Positions 54,076-63,350 are shown, numbered from the stretch's first letter. The stretch: 64,000 bases of DNA from Halobacteriovorax sp. (GCA_002720865.1 PBIO01000013.1:44872-108871), one strand, 5' to 3'. Notes: generated by a model from the sequence alone, not told the origin. A program made the numbers and translations.

Positions 54076-54427
54076 TTTCTTTATTCCCTTGCATTAACGG
54101 GTTATCCGCCTGATTTATCGAAGGTACCTCAAGGCTCCCGTGAATAGACGTTAATGCATGGGCAATTTCTAAAATTGACTCCCTTACTTCCCTAACATTC
54201 TCTAATACACCTCTTATTTCAGGACTATTATAAAATAAAGGTGTACTTAAAACCTTAGAGATAGTAGCGTATTTATCATCCAGCATATCCAGTGAAACCT
54301 CAAGAACATCTTGTACCCTAATAATAATCAACCCAAATCTTATAAGGTAAAATAAAGATACGGCCAGGCATACTGCCAAAATTGATATTATTACTAGTAA
54401 TACAGTCGTTGAGGTAGCAAAAATCAT
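54053..54427 (-). CDS. Small membrane protein with N-terminal anchor
   Basis: This 124-residue protein has one long hydrophobic segment at about 8-38 (TVLLVIISILAVCLAVSLFYLIRFGLII in part), followed by a cytoplasmic-type helical domain with charged heptads. It probably sits in the inner membrane. The ATG overlaps the upstream stop codon (ATGA) and its end overlaps the gp55 gene. The function is unknown. Lysis roles (spanin, holin) were considered, but no matching motif is seen. Confidence 0.65.
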   Translation of the reverse strand: MIFATSTTVLLVIISILAVCLAVSLFYLIRFGLIIIRVQDVLEVSLDMLDDKYATISKVLSTPLFYNSPEIRGVLENVREVRESILEIAHALTSIHGSLEVPSINQADNPLMQGNKEIGNEKAN

Positions 54428-55596
54428 TTAAATAATAGCTCCAATGACTCGCTATATAACTGGTTTATCTTTTCCTGTGAATACATGTCTTTGAGTTTTT
54501 TTGATAATGACTCAGCCCATTTAGTAGGGGTGCCAGGAGACTTATAAAACTTCTGAAACCTTCGTTTGGCATCTTCCTCAATTGGTTCGGCCCATCGAGC
54601 ACCGGGGATAAATATATTGTTATCAACCCTAGAACTATGAATTTCTTGAAGATTATACTTTACATCTAAAAATTTTCCATGGCCCATAAAATCTAAATGG
54701 CCTGACCAGCCAGTTGCTATTATTGGCATGCCGGACACAGCTGCCTCTAGTAAGGGTAAACCATACCCTTCCCCCCTTGTTAGTGACACTAGCGCTTTTA
54801 CTTTGGGGTGTCTATACAAAGATGCAATCTCGTCTTGAGTCATACTACCGTGGAGAAAATGTATTTTGGGGTAATCACCAATACGAGTTTCCTCTATAAG
54901 ACGTGATAAGACACGTGTTGTAACAACCCTATCAATCTTTGTATTTCTTCCAGAATTTGTCTTTATGACAATTCCAACATCAGGATTATCTTTAAACGTT
55001 TCACACAACCATTTTACAGTATAAAACAAATTTTTTCGATCGCTATCTGGGTTTTTACCTGTAAGTTGGCCAAAGACTAAAAAGTTAAAAGGCGTATCAA
55101 AATCTAAGTCTAAATCCTTAATATCATCATTAGACAAACATTCATAGTATGATTCCGGGATAACAAACAATGGCTTCGTAACTTGGCCAGTGTTGTATAT
55201 ACACGTTTTGACATGCTGCGATGGTACTATAACTGCATCCATATTATTACAACACTGAATCCAGTTAGGATTGCACCGATCGGTTTCGACAAATGCCGAA
55301 ATGCCGATATTCGTTTGCGCCAATGTAGAGTCCCACTCATTAGGGAGCTGAACTTGAAATGATATATCAAACGTCTCATTAGGAGGTAGTTGCCTAGATG
55401 AACTCATAATATCACCCATCAAACCGTCTTCAAGATCTGGATTAATCATCCAAGATGTTATTCCCCATGGAACTATATGAGAATATATCTCTACATCATC
55501 ACGACTTAATAGCCACTTAAAAATCTGTCTAGAGTGTGTACCATATCCTGAATATGAAAGTAGAGGTGCCCTAATCAATACATTTTTCTTCTTCAT
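54424..55596 (-). CDS. Family 4 glycosyltransferase
   Basis: This 390-residue GT-B fold transferase has the nucleotide-sugar binding half clearly present: FNFLVFGQLTGKNPDSDRKN, KIHFLHGSMTQDEIASLYRH, and the retaining-GT motif TRGEGYGLPLLEAAVSGMPI with the E-x7-E pair. The N-terminal acceptor half starts NVLIRAPLLSYSGYGTHSRQ. I place the start at ATG 55596, where AGGAAG is well spaced and lies 8 bases after the preceding stop; an in-frame ATG 24 bases earlier overlaps that gene. It is paired with another GT4 gene just upstream. Confidence 0.87.
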   Translation of the reverse strand: MKKKNVLIRAPLLSYSGYGTHSRQIFKWLLSRDDVEIYSHIVPWGITSWMINPDLEDGLMGDIMSSSRQLPPNETFDISFQVQLPNEWDSTLAQTNIGISAFVETDRCNPNWIQCCNNMDAVIVPSQHVKTCIYNTGQVTKPLFVIPESYYECLSNDDIKDLDLDFDTPFNFLVFGQLTGKNPDSDRKNLFYTVKWLCETFKDNPDVGIVIKTNSGRNTKIDRVVTTRVLSRLIEETRIGDYPKIHFLHGSMTQDEIASLYRHPKVKALVSLTRGEGYGLPLLEAAVSGMPIIATGWSGHLDFMGHGKFLDVKYNLQEIHSSRVDNNIFIPGARWAEPIEEDAKRRFQKFYKSPGTPTKWAESLSKKLKDMYSQEKINQLYSESLELLFK

Positions 55597-55604
55597 TTTT
55601 CTTC

Positions 55605-56849
55605 CTAAAGCGTTACGCATTCCCAGGGTTTATATTTCTCTTTCCAATTAGCAACAGTGTCATTTAATGTTTCATGCCATAAATCAACTGTAGTTTGATA
55701 TGAAAATTCTGACTTTACATAGTTCAGGACTTTATTACTTAGCTTCTTTTGTTCCTTAGGGCTAAGATTATGCATTTTCATAAAAGCGGCAGCGATGGAT
55801 TCGCATGATACATAGTCTTCATATATGTACGGCACAGTTTGAGATCCTACCAACGTTTTTATCTCAATAGGCAATGCGACACCATTTTCAGTACCATCTC
55901 TATGATCAACAACTTGCCTTGTTAGGCCGCCGGTCTTCGGCGCAATAATTGGGGTACCAGTCTGCATAGATTCAAGTGTCCCAAGGCCGAAGCCCTCGGC
56001 ATAACTTATATTCACACCAACATCTGCAATATTGTGTAATACATTCATTTGTGCAAATTCAATTCTGTCCTTTGAAAAAACAACATTATCTTTTATCCCT
56101 AACATATCAACTGTCTCAAAAAGATTTGAGCCTTCGCGATCCATGGGATCAGTATGTAGCAATAGTGTTGCATTTTTATGCTTATGTGTTTTTTCTAGTC
56201 CATCTAAAAATAATTTCCATGACAACAAAAGATCATTCCCACGTTTCCTTTTAGCATTACGATTAACCCAGAATGCGACAAAATGATCAACCTTGTTCGG
56301 CCCTAAAATTTGAGCCCGGGCGTCTTTGATTTCCTTATCTTTTAATGGGTAAAAAAGACCAGGAGGTAGGGCATGCGGAATAAAATTTGCTTTACCAGGT
56401 ACAAGTTCAGAACACATTTCGTATGTTATATACGAATGACAATTGACTAAATCTGTAGATTCATATAAAACCTTATTAAATTTAGGTGTAGGATAATTGT
56501 CCCAAACATGCCAATAAACAATAGGACAAATTTGATGTACTTCATCCTCCATCTCCCATAACCATGTAAAAAATCTGGGATCTGTAAAAATGAATAAAAT
56601 GTCTGGTTTTTCTGCTGCAAGGGTTACTCTAATGAGTTCCTTATTTCCAAACCCATCAATAGGTTTAATAATAAAATCATCATTGACAGTAATTACATCA
56701 TAATTTTCATGACGAACAGCAGCGCCAAATTGCCTAACAGACCATTCACCCTTTTCAATAAGGCCTTCAATTAAAAATCTACTTTGACATCCTACACCTG
56801 AAGGACTTAAAGCATGATCTGACAGCATTAAAATTTTCTTCTTGGCCAT
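55605..56849 (-). CDS. Family 4 glycosyltransferase
   Basis: This 414-residue GT-B fold transferase has an N-terminal GVGCQSRFLIEGLIEKG (acceptor-domain glycine loop). HFVAFWVNRNAKRKRG is the donor-domain strand and phosphate contact, and NISYAEGFGLGTLESMQTGT followed by PIIAPKTGG is the E-x7-E motif. Acceptor and sugar are unknown. Together with the next gene it may extend a glycan in two steps. AAGGAG lies 12 bases upstream of the ATG. The 65-base gap before it has only a weak promoter-like sequence (TATTAT with TTAACT). Confidence 0.87.
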   Translation of the reverse strand: MAKKKILMLSDHALSPSGVGCQSRFLIEGLIEKGEWSVRQFGAAVRHENYDVITVNDDFIIKPIDGFGNKELIRVTLAAEKPDILFIFTDPRFFTWLWEMEDEVHQICPIVYWHVWDNYPTPKFNKVLYESTDLVNCHSYITYEMCSELVPGKANFIPHALPPGLFYPLKDKEIKDARAQILGPNKVDHFVAFWVNRNAKRKRGNDLLLSWKLFLDGLEKTHKHKNATLLLHTDPMDREGSNLFETVDMLGIKDNVVFSKDRIEFAQMNVLHNIADVGVNISYAEGFGLGTLESMQTGTPIIAPKTGGLTRQVVDHRDGTENGVALPIEIKTLVGSQTVPYIYEDYVSCESIAAAFMKMHNLSPKEQKKLSNKVLNYVKSEFSYQTTVDLWHETLNDTVANWKEKYKPWECVTL

Positions 56850-56914
56850 TTTGTACCATACTCCTTAACAATATATCCTTATAATACATTGACATTTAAA
56901 AGAGTTAATGATAA

Positions 56915-57781
56915 TCAATCAGAACTAACGGCTCTACCAATCATCGACTCCCAATCACGTTCTGCAGACTTTCGAACCTCAAGGTTCTTTTCCCAAACTG
57001 CAGTTAATACAGTCGGATTAATGCCACACTCATCAGCTACAAACCTAATTGCATTTAAATCCTTAGGAAAACAATGGCCGCCAAAACCCATACTTCCGTC
57101 AGGGCCGGGTACTGAGAGGTGAGAATTACCGATTCTATCATCATATAACGCATACTCTACAACCTTATCAAAGTCAACATTAATTTTATCACAAACCTGT
57201 TTCATTTCATTTGCAAAACTTACTTTTGTTGCAAGAAAACAATTTATAAAATATTTTACTGTCTCTGCAACGTTAGCGCCGGTCTTAACAATTGGCACCT
57301 TTGGAAACGCTTTGCGGTACATAGTCTTAACTTTTGTTGATGCAGGGCGGGGGCCCCCGATAATAATCCGATTTTGATTTTTAAAATCATTATATGAGTT
57401 TGCTTCTGTCAAAAACTCAGGATTAAAAATAACAGTTATGTGAGAATAACGATCATTCAATCTATCAGTAGTACCGGGCTCAACCGTTGATTTAATAACT
57501 GCAATCGTTGACTTATTGAGTCGGCGGTTGGCATCATTAATATCACTAATGGCCGTCTCGACAATCCTTGTATCACAACGTCCAGATTGGTTCATGGGTG
57601 TCGGTAAACAAACAAATATAATTTCATCAACCTTATCAACTAACTCACTGATATTTTCGACTGTTGATTGTTTCCCGGGATCAATATCATACGTCTCAAC
57701 ATTAAAGGCATTATTCATACCTTCCCTAATTGCAGATCCTACAAACCCCTGTCCTATAATTCCGATTGTTTTCTTTACCAT
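56915..57781 (-). CDS. UDP-glucose/GDP-mannose 6-dehydrogenase-type enzyme, short form
   Basis: This 288-residue enzyme would oxidise a nucleotide sugar to the uronic acid with two NAD+. Present are the Rossmann motif GIIGQGFVG (residues 7-15), KSTVEPGTT, FNPEFLTEA, VKYFINCFLATKVSFANE and the catalytic Cys237 in GFGGHCFPKD. Family members usually have 400-450 residues; the C-terminal domain that helps bind the nucleotide is missing, with a stop shortly after the central helix. Short versions occur in phages as I recall, so it may still be active. ATG 57781 is chosen because GAGGAT lies upstream; an earlier ATG is 24 bases away. Confidence 0.83.
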   Translation of the reverse strand: MVKKTIGIIGQGFVGSAIREGMNNAFNVETYDIDPGKQSTVENISELVDKVDEIIFVCLPTPMNQSGRCDTRIVETAISDINDANRRLNKSTIAVIKSTVEPGTTDRLNDRYSHITVIFNPEFLTEANSYNDFKNQNRIIIGGPRPASTKVKTMYRKAFPKVPIVKTGANVAETVKYFINCFLATKVSFANEMKQVCDKINVDFDKVVEYALYDDRIGNSHLSVPGPDGSMGFGGHCFPKDLNAIRFVADECGINPTVLTAVWEKNLEVRKSAERDWESMIGRAVSSD

Positions 57782-57795
57782 TTTATCTTTATCCT

Positions 57796-58644
57796 CTATG
57801 GGCAATGTTTTGTATCTAAAAACTCACAATATTTACATGAGTCACGATTTTTAAAAAATAAACCCCTCCGAACAGAGCTTATCATATTTGCAACTAACTT
57901 ATCAGCCTTCGCGGCGGCCTTTGGGCCAACTGATACTTTGACAAGTTCGCATGTTTGGCCAGGTGGTGCATCTCTCTTTAAGAGAACAAACCCACAGTGA
58001 ATATCCTTTGGGTTAACATTATATTTTCTAACCCAATAATTCTTATATAAAGCTAATTGACTAGTTACTAATACATCACGTTTCTTGTTGGCATGCCAGC
58101 CCCATTTAGGTGCAGTTTTCCAATCAATGATCCAGCCCCTCCATCCACCTCGTGGGGTGGGGGTTTTAATAATCCCATCAATGAATCCCTTAAACTTTAA
58201 GTCATCATTAGGAATCGCTTCATAAAGCTCTTGCTCTGCAGCAACATATTCCCAACCTGGAAAAGCTTTGTCCATAAAAGCTGGCAGATCTGAAATGGCA
58301 TTGGTCGCCCATTCGACCCATGAATCCACATAGTTATGAGGCCAAGGCTTATTCCCTTTTGCCTCAGCTATTAACTTCTGCTTATTAATATATTCATCTG
58401 AATCATAGCCACGTTTTTCCCATGCTTGACGAATCGATGCTGCCATCTTCTCAAGATCTAGTTCACGGGTCTTTAAAAAATGCTCACACGCTTCATGAAC
58501 TATGGTGCCATAATCGAGAAATGGTGATACTTCAAATGTATCAATTTTGTCAATCTGCTGGAGTTTATGACGCCAAGAACATTCTTTCCAGGTCCGGACC
58601 TCAGAGTATGATATATGAGGCTTATTTGTGGGAAAATTAGTCAT
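57796..58644 (-). CDS. PD-(D/E)XK nuclease with cysteine cluster (Cas4/RecB type)
   Basis: This 282-residue nuclease has the RecB-type motifs GTIVHEACEHF (His50), FKGFIDGII, and the catalytic IIDWKTA (D-x-K), followed by the QLALYKNYW helix. Cys22 near the N-terminus and C-terminal Cys270, Cys273 and Cys281 are spaced like the 4Fe-4S cysteines of Cas4 and AddB. Cas4-like phage nucleases trim DNA ends during recombination. It lies among sugar genes, unlike the other DNA genes. There is no CRISPR array nearby. The ribosome-binding site is poor (AGAGG 14 bases upstream). Confidence 0.8.
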   Translation of the reverse strand: MTNFPTNKPHISYSEVRTWKECSWRHKLQQIDKIDTFEVSPFLDYGTIVHEACEHFLKTRELDLEKMAASIRQAWEKRGYDSDEYINKQKLIAEAKGNKPWPHNYVDSWVEWATNAISDLPAFMDKAFPGWEYVAAEQELYEAIPNDDLKFKGFIDGIIKTPTPRGGWRGWIIDWKTAPKWGWHANKKRDVLVTSQLALYKNYWVRKYNVNPKDIHCGFVLLKRDAPPGQTCELVKVSVGPKAAAKADKLVANMISSVRRGLFFKNRDSCKYCEFLDTKHCP

Positions 58645-58674
58645 AGTTTATTATACAAACCTCTACATGATTGT

Positions 58675-59667
58675 TCAGCGATTAGTTACTAAAGTTTGTT
58701 CATCCTGAGCTATTTTAAAATCAGCCCTATACATCATCTTTGCCAACGTATCTAAATCAACTGTTGGAGACCACCCTAATTTTTCTTTAGCTTTAGAAGG
58801 GTCACCTAATAATATAGGCACTTCATGAGGACGAAGAAATCTAGAATCGAACTCAACATGATCATCAATATCCAAACCTGCATAATCAAAAACTAGCTCT
58901 AAAAACTCGCGTACCGTTTTAGTTTGTCCGGTTGCAATAACATAATCATCAGGTTCATCTTGCTGTAGCATCAACCACATGGCCTTTACGTAATCACCGG
59001 CATATCCCCAGTCCCGCTTGGCATCTAGGTTTCCAAGATATAACTTGTCTTGGAGACCTAACTTAATTCTTGCAGCTGCCCTTGTAATTTTTCTAGTTAC
59101 AAAAGTCTCGCCGCGGCGGGGCGACTCGTGGTTAAACAGGATTCCTGAAGATGCATGCATATTATAACTTATTCTATAATTCCTTATAAGGTTATGTGCA
59201 AACAGCTTTGCACATGCATAAGGAGATGCAGGAGTCATTCTTGTTTCCTCATTCTGTGGTACCATTGGGTTATCCCCATACATTTCAGAAGAGGACGCCT
59301 GATAGAACCTGGCATCTGGACATAGCAGCCTTGTGGCCTCTAATAGACGTAATGTTCCGAGTGCTATGCTATCGACAGTTTCTTCCGGTACATCAAATGA
59401 AACCCGGACATGTGATTGTGCTGCAATATTATAAATCTCATCCGGACGGTACTTATCAATGATGCTATATATTGATGTTGCATCATGTAAGTTCCCATAC
59501 ACCATGGTAAAATTTTTATTATTATAAATGTGATCTACTCGATCAGTTGTAATAAGGGATGTGCGGCGCTTTATGCCGACAACATCATAGCCTTTACCCA
59601 ATAAAAACTCGGCCAGATATGAACCATCTTGTCCGGTTATCCCGGTAATAAGGGCTGTCTTGGGCAT
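58675..59667 (-). CDS. gmd: GDP-mannose 4,6-dehydratase
   Basis: This 330-residue extended SDR enzyme converts GDP-D-mannose to GDP-4-keto-6-deoxymannose, the first step to GDP-L-fucose. Motifs are [16 protein letters not shown] (NADP site), [33 protein letters not shown] (YxxxK), [20 protein letters not shown] and [14 protein letters not shown]. All match gmd at nearly full length (usually 340-370 aa). The ATG overlaps the stop of the epimerase gene (TAATG). GDP-L-fucose synthase, the next enzyme, is two genes upstream. Confidence 0.95.
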   Translation of the reverse strand: MPKTALITGITGQDGSYLAEFLLGKGYDVVGIKRRTSLITTDRVDHIYNNKNFTMVYGNLHDATSIYSIIDKYRPDEIYNIAAQSHVRVSFDVPEETVDSIALGTLRLLEATRLLCPDARFYQASSSEMYGDNPMVPQNEETRMTPASPYACAKLFAHNLIRNYRISYNMHASSGILFNHESPRRGETFVTRKITRAAARIKLGLQDKLYLGNLDAKRDWGYAGDYVKAMWLMLQQDEPDDYVIATGQTKTVREFLELVFDYAGLDIDDHVEFDSRFLRPHEVPILLGDPSKAKEKLGWSPTVDLDTLAKMMYRADFKIAQDEQTLVTNR

Positions 59668-60659
59668 TACTTTTTCCAGAAACTATATAGGTTTTTCTCA
59701 ATTTCATAATCAAAATATGCTACTTCATGTGCAGGTTGAGCCTCTGCCCAGGTAAACATTTCCTTAATTGTCTCCTCAAGATTTGTATCATCCTGAAAAC
59801 CTAAAAGATTCTTGGCCTTTGTGTGATCTGAGTATGCTGTGTGGACTTCATTTCTTTTTTCTAGATGTACAATTCCTGGTTCATAACCAAAATCCCTAGC
59901 TACCTTAGCTACCAAATTTGCAGCTTCGTTAATAGTCCATTCCTTATCAGCACCGATATTGAACGTTTCGCCACTATATTCTGTCATGAGCCTCTCAAAC
60001 GGTTCCATATAGAACTTAATGTCAGAAAAAGCACGTACCTGAGTTCCGTCACCAAAAATTGTAAGAGGCTCGCCACGCATTGACTGGCGGATCCAGATGC
60101 CGATAACATTACGGTATCTATCCCAAATATTTTGATACGTCCCTACAACGTTATGCGGGCGGACAATTGAATAATCCAGACCAAATTGCTCTTTGGCTAA
60201 TTTAAGATCCATTTCGACAGCATACTTTGCGATGCCATAAGGATCCTCAGGAGTCTGGGGCTGATCCTCTGTGAAGGGGGGATTGCCTTCGCCATATACA
60301 GCCATTGATGATGTAAAGATAACCTTCTGTACCCCAAAATTAATACATGCATTAATAACATTTGCAGAACAGACAACATTATTCATATAATTGTAGCGCC
60401 TAATATATGGGCTAAGCCCTTCAGCGGCATATGCTGCAAAATGATAAACATAATCAGGGTCTGTGCTACGAAATACTCGATCAACATCATCATGATCTTT
60501 AAGATCTACTTCATAAAAATCGACCCTTTCATCTACAGAGCTTTTAAAGCCTCCGGATAAGTCATCAATCCCTACTACATTATACCCATTGTTTAATAGA
60601 TACTTCGAAAAATTGGCCCCTAAAAGACCTGCAACCCCGGTAATCAACACTGTTTTCAT
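59667..60659 (-). CDS. NAD-dependent nucleotide-sugar epimerase/dehydratase
   Basis: This 330-residue extended SDR protein has [11 protein letters not shown] (GxxGxxG, Gly8-Gly14), [32 protein letters not shown] (catalytic YxxxK), IVRPHNVVG and [13 protein letters not shown]. These fit UDP-glucose or UDP-glucuronate 4-epimerases best, but the substrate cannot be read from sequence. Given the UDP-sugar dehydrogenase nearby, a UDP-uronate epimerase is possible. A well-formed promoter with extended -10 lies just upstream, and AAGGAG precedes the ATG. Confidence 0.87.
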   Translation of the reverse strand: MKTVLITGVAGLLGANFSKYLLNNGYNVVGIDDLSGGFKSSVDERVDFYEVDLKDHDDVDRVFRSTDPDYVYHFAAYAAEGLSPYIRRYNYMNNVVCSANVINACINFGVQKVIFTSSMAVYGEGNPPFTEDQPQTPEDPYGIAKYAVEMDLKLAKEQFGLDYSIVRPHNVVGTYQNIWDRYRNVIGIWIRQSMRGEPLTIFGDGTQVRAFSDIKFYMEPFERLMTEYSGETFNIGADKEWTINEAANLVAKVARDFGYEPGIVHLEKRNEVHTAYSDHTKAKNLLGFQDDTNLEETIKEMFTWAEAQPAHEVAYFDYEIEKNLYSFWKK

Positions 60660-60681
60660 GTTTTGAAACTCCTTTAAAAAT

Positions 60682-60710
60682 ATTATAACATGCTAATATG
60701 AACTGTTCAA
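60682..60710 (-). promoter_or_regulatory. Extended -10 sigma-70-type promoter before the epimerase gene
   Basis: On the minus strand the order is TTGAAC (60710-60705), a 17-base spacer ending in TGT, then a perfect TATAAT (60687-60682). TG one base before the -10 makes an extended -10. The start site would be about 15-20 bases before the ATG at 60659, leaving room for AAAGGAG. The -35 overlaps the stop codon of the fucose synthase gene. It looks like a host-type early or middle promoter for epimerase plus gmd. Confidence 0.65.
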
Positions 60711-61642
60711 TTAATACCCCTGACATTTGGGTATTTTGTCTTAAACCAATCGCATGTACTTTTCAATGATGTCTTAAAATCGGAATAAGGATACCATCTC
60801 ATTTCCATCAATTTATTATTTGAAGATGGTTTTCGGTATTGGCCAGAAGGCATTGATGTATCCCACACTATATTTCCCTCATACCCGATATTCTCTATAA
60901 TATTATTTGCAACTTCCTTAATACTAATCTCACCAGTATTACCAATATTAATGGGCCCGGTTCCATTATATTTTTCTAATAGAAAAAGAAGCAACCTAGC
61001 AACATCATCTGAATACGTGAATTCTCGGAGAGGTGATCCATCACCCCATAGTGTTACAATTGGCTCTTCGGCATTTTTTGCTTCGTATATTTTCCTAATT
61101 AGCGCTGGAATAACATGGCCATCTGTTAGATGGAAGTTGTCATTCTCACCAAATAGGTTATTTGGTATTGCAGTTATAAAGTTGCAACCATATTGTTGGC
61201 GATAGGCCTGGGACTGGATATCTAACATTCTTTTTGCGTATGCATACCCAAAATTTGACCTATGAGGTGGACCTTTATGAACCTGATCTTCTGTTAATGG
61301 ATATGTCGCAGAATCAGGATAGACGCATGTACTTAAAAGAGAAACAACTTTCCGAACCTTAAAAATATACGCTGCATCTAAGACGTTGGTATTCATTTGG
61401 ATATTTTGTGTATAAAAATCCGCAACATAATCTGTATTCCCTTTTACTCCACCAACCTTTGCAGCTAAATGAATAACATAATCTGGTTTGGTTTCCTCAA
61501 ACAATTTAAATGTTGCTTGGCGATCTGTTAGATCACAATCCTTAGAATCCAAAAAAATAAAGTGATAACTGTATGGGAGCTTAATGTTCTCCCTAAAGGA
61601 ATGACCGACCATTCCTGATGCACCGGTTACTAATACTCTCAT
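60707..61642 (-). CDS. fcl: GDP-L-fucose synthase
   Basis: This 311-residue SDR epimerase-reductase turns GDP-4-keto-6-deoxymannose into GDP-L-fucose. Motifs are VTGASGMVGHSF, HLAAKVGGVKGNTDYVADFY, LSTCVYPDSATYPLTED, GYAYAKRMLDIQSQAY (YxxxK) and LWGDGSPLREFTYSDDVA. These are diagnostic of fcl/wcaG, and the length matches (about 310-320 aa). With gmd it completes the pathway from GDP-mannose. The upstream gap 61643-61739 (97 bases) contains no gene and no convincing promoter. Confidence 0.95.
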   Translation of the reverse strand: MRVLVTGASGMVGHSFRENIKLPYSYHFIFLDSKDCDLTDRQATFKLFEETKPDYVIHLAAKVGGVKGNTDYVADFYTQNIQMNTNVLDAAYIFKVRKVVSLLSTCVYPDSATYPLTEDQVHKGPPHRSNFGYAYAKRMLDIQSQAYRQQYGCNFITAIPNNLFGENDNFHLTDGHVIPALIRKIYEAKNAEEPIVTLWGDGSPLREFTYSDDVARLLLFLLEKYNGTGPINIGNTGEISIKEVANNIIENIGYEGNIVWDTSMPSGQYRKPSSNNKLMEMRWYPYSDFKTSLKSTCDWFKTKYPNVRGIN

Positions 61643-61739
61643 ATCGCTAGCTCACTAACATTTATTAGGCCTAGATATTTTTTGGCAAAATATCCCATAT
61701 TTTTCATTGAACTATCATGCATACCTTATAGGCCTTCCA

Positions 61740-62591
61740 TTACTTTAATTCTTGAAGTGCAGACGACAACTCATCAATATTATTAACACCAATTATTCTT
61801 GAACCGTTAATGTCTTTTAAGTAAGAGTCAGTTTTCCAAACCCCACGCAAGGACATATCACCAGGGACAACACGAGGCGCATTAGGTGGGAGGTATTTAT
61901 CAACAATAATGTTTGTCCCCCCAAAATATGATGCAATGATTGCATTTCCTCCACAAATAGAAATATGTTTTTCAGAAAGTGAGTGGGCCATTAATTGCAT
62001 GGTATTAAAGTCAACATTCCAAAGCTTCATTAAATCGTTTCCAGTATAAATGTTATCATATTTTTTGACCAGGTCATAATCATTAAATTGAATATTGCCT
62101 TGAAGGGGATCCGGAAAATCTAGATTGTTCGTGGGTCTTATATAGACAATATCATGATCTAAAAACTCTTCAAAAATTAATCTTAGTTCGTCTATCTCTA
62201 TCCTATTTCTAGGTGGGCCGTTCCACTCGCTACAACTTTTATTATTTACTACTAATAATTTGCTGCTTAAACCTGGTGTTGATTCCAGTAGGCCCCCAAA
62301 CTTTTCTTTAAAGGGTGGGTATATAAACTTAGAAATATCTAAATTATGTCTATATAAGTCTACATAATTATCACCCATATATATGCTGTGTTTTCTAGCT
62401 AATGACTCTTTATGAGAAGGCGAAAAATAATAAAATGGACTAGTAGCGCCACAACTTTCTGTCATTTTTAATTTGCCTTCTTTTAACAACATATATGCAG
62501 TTGGAATTGCAAATACTAACTCCCAAGAAAACTCTCCGTTAAAAGAAAATACACCGTCCTTAAAGGGGGCTGCTTTAATTCCTAATCCCAT
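61740..62591 (-). CDS. Unrecognised protein in sugar cluster, possible GT-B-like transferase
   Basis: This 283-residue protein is not assigned. Its N-terminus contains FSFNGEFSWELVFAIPTAYM. Its C-terminal half has a Rossmann-like pattern (IVYIRPTNNLDFPDP, then QLMAHSLSEKHISICGGNAI and IASYFGGTNIIVDKYLPP) reminiscent of the donor-binding half of GT-B enzymes that sort by a glycine-rich loop. There is no membrane segment. Its neighbours are a GT8-like gene (9 bases upstream) and fucose synthase. It may transfer fucose or another sugar, but this is inference. TTAGGAGC precedes the ATG. Confidence 0.6.
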   Translation of the reverse strand: MGLGIKAAPFKDGVFSFNGEFSWELVFAIPTAYMLLKEGKLKMTESCGATSPFYYFSPSHKESLARKHSIYMGDNYVDLYRHNLDISKFIYPPFKEKFGGLLESTPGLSSKLLVVNNKSCSEWNGPPRNRIEIDELRLIFEEFLDHDIVYIRPTNNLDFPDPLQGNIQFNDYDLVKKYDNIYTGNDLMKLWNVDFNTMQLMAHSLSEKHISICGGNAIIASYFGGTNIIVDKYLPPNAPRVVPGDMSLRGVWKTDSYLKDINGSRIIGVNNIDELSSALQELK

Positions 62592-62600
62592 ACTAAGCTC

Positions 62601-63350
62601 CTAATCTCTGAAGTGGTTATTAATCATGCTCTTATAAAGAGGGCAATTAATATTCCAGGGTTTTGCATCATACCAATAATGGTTTATGTGAACTGGGTGT
62701 TCAACATTTAAGCCTCTACAAAATGGTACCCCTTCTTCCCACTTTGTATGTGCAGCCCAACTATTCCAACCAAACCCAATATCTTTATGTGTATAATCAT
62801 ATCCGATACCCTTAAAATAACTGTTGATTAGTGACTGATCTGTACCTGGATACACAAAACCTCTATCTCTATGAAGTATACTCTTGAAATTTTCCCACCT
62901 AAAAAGTTTAATATCAGAAACAGCCATAACACCAGAATTTAGCACCGGTTCCTTTAAGTGATCAGTATGGCCAGGTATTAGTTGATGATTCACTGCAATA
63001 AACCCCTGGTCACCCGATGCTTTAATCAGGGCCGATCCTGGGGAAACTATAAATGCATCTGCATCAATGAAGATAAATTTCTCAGATAACTTACACAGGT
63101 TAAAAAGCTTGAAGCATACATTATGGGTTGCCTTTTGATTTTGGCCGAAATTAATTTCATCAGTTGGGCTACAGATCATAACATTTATATTATTTTCATT
63201 TGCATAATCCTGCACACTGGGTGGGAGGCCTTTTGTCAATATTGCTATCTCACTATCTGGAAAATGTAAGAGAGCATACTTTATCCATCCCTTACACATC
63301 AGATTATATTCCTTCTCATCAGAATAATTCATTACAGTAGTTACTAACAT
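62601..63350 (-). CDS. GT8-like glycosyltransferase
   Basis: This 249-residue GT-A fold transferase has the DXD metal site in FIFIDADAFIV (about residues 94-104), LNSGVMAVSDIKLF, GTDQSLINSYF, and a C-terminal HINHYWYDAKPW that resembles the H-x-x-G-x-K-P-W motif of glycogenin-type GT8 enzymes. The N-terminal MLVTTVMNYSDEKEYNLMCK replaces the usual first strand. It lies in a GT pair with the gene upstream, which ends at the adjacent base (TAAATG). Donor and acceptor are unknown. Confidence 0.78.
   Translation of the reverse strand: MLVTTVMNYSDEKEYNLMCKGWIKYALLHFPDSEIAILTKGLPPSVQDYANENNINVMICSPTDEINFGQNQKATHNVCFKLFNLCKLSEKFIFIDADAFIVSPGSALIKASGDQGFIAVNHQLIPGHTDHLKEPVLNSGVMAVSDIKLFRWENFKSILHRDRGFVYPGTDQSLINSYFKGIGYDYTHKDIGFGWNSWAAHTKWEEGVPFCRGLNVEHPVHINHYWYDAKPWNINCPLYKSMINNHFRD

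Noticed and set aside
57796..58644. Part of a CRISPR-Cas system because of the Cas4-like nuclease
   Set aside because: There is no repeat-spacer array and no other cas gene; such nucleases are common in phages as recombination enzymes.
58650..58662. TATAAT close to the start of the Cas4-like gene as a promoter
   Set aside because: It lies only about 8 bases before the ATG and the -35 match (CTGAAC) is poor; transcription would start at or past the start codon.
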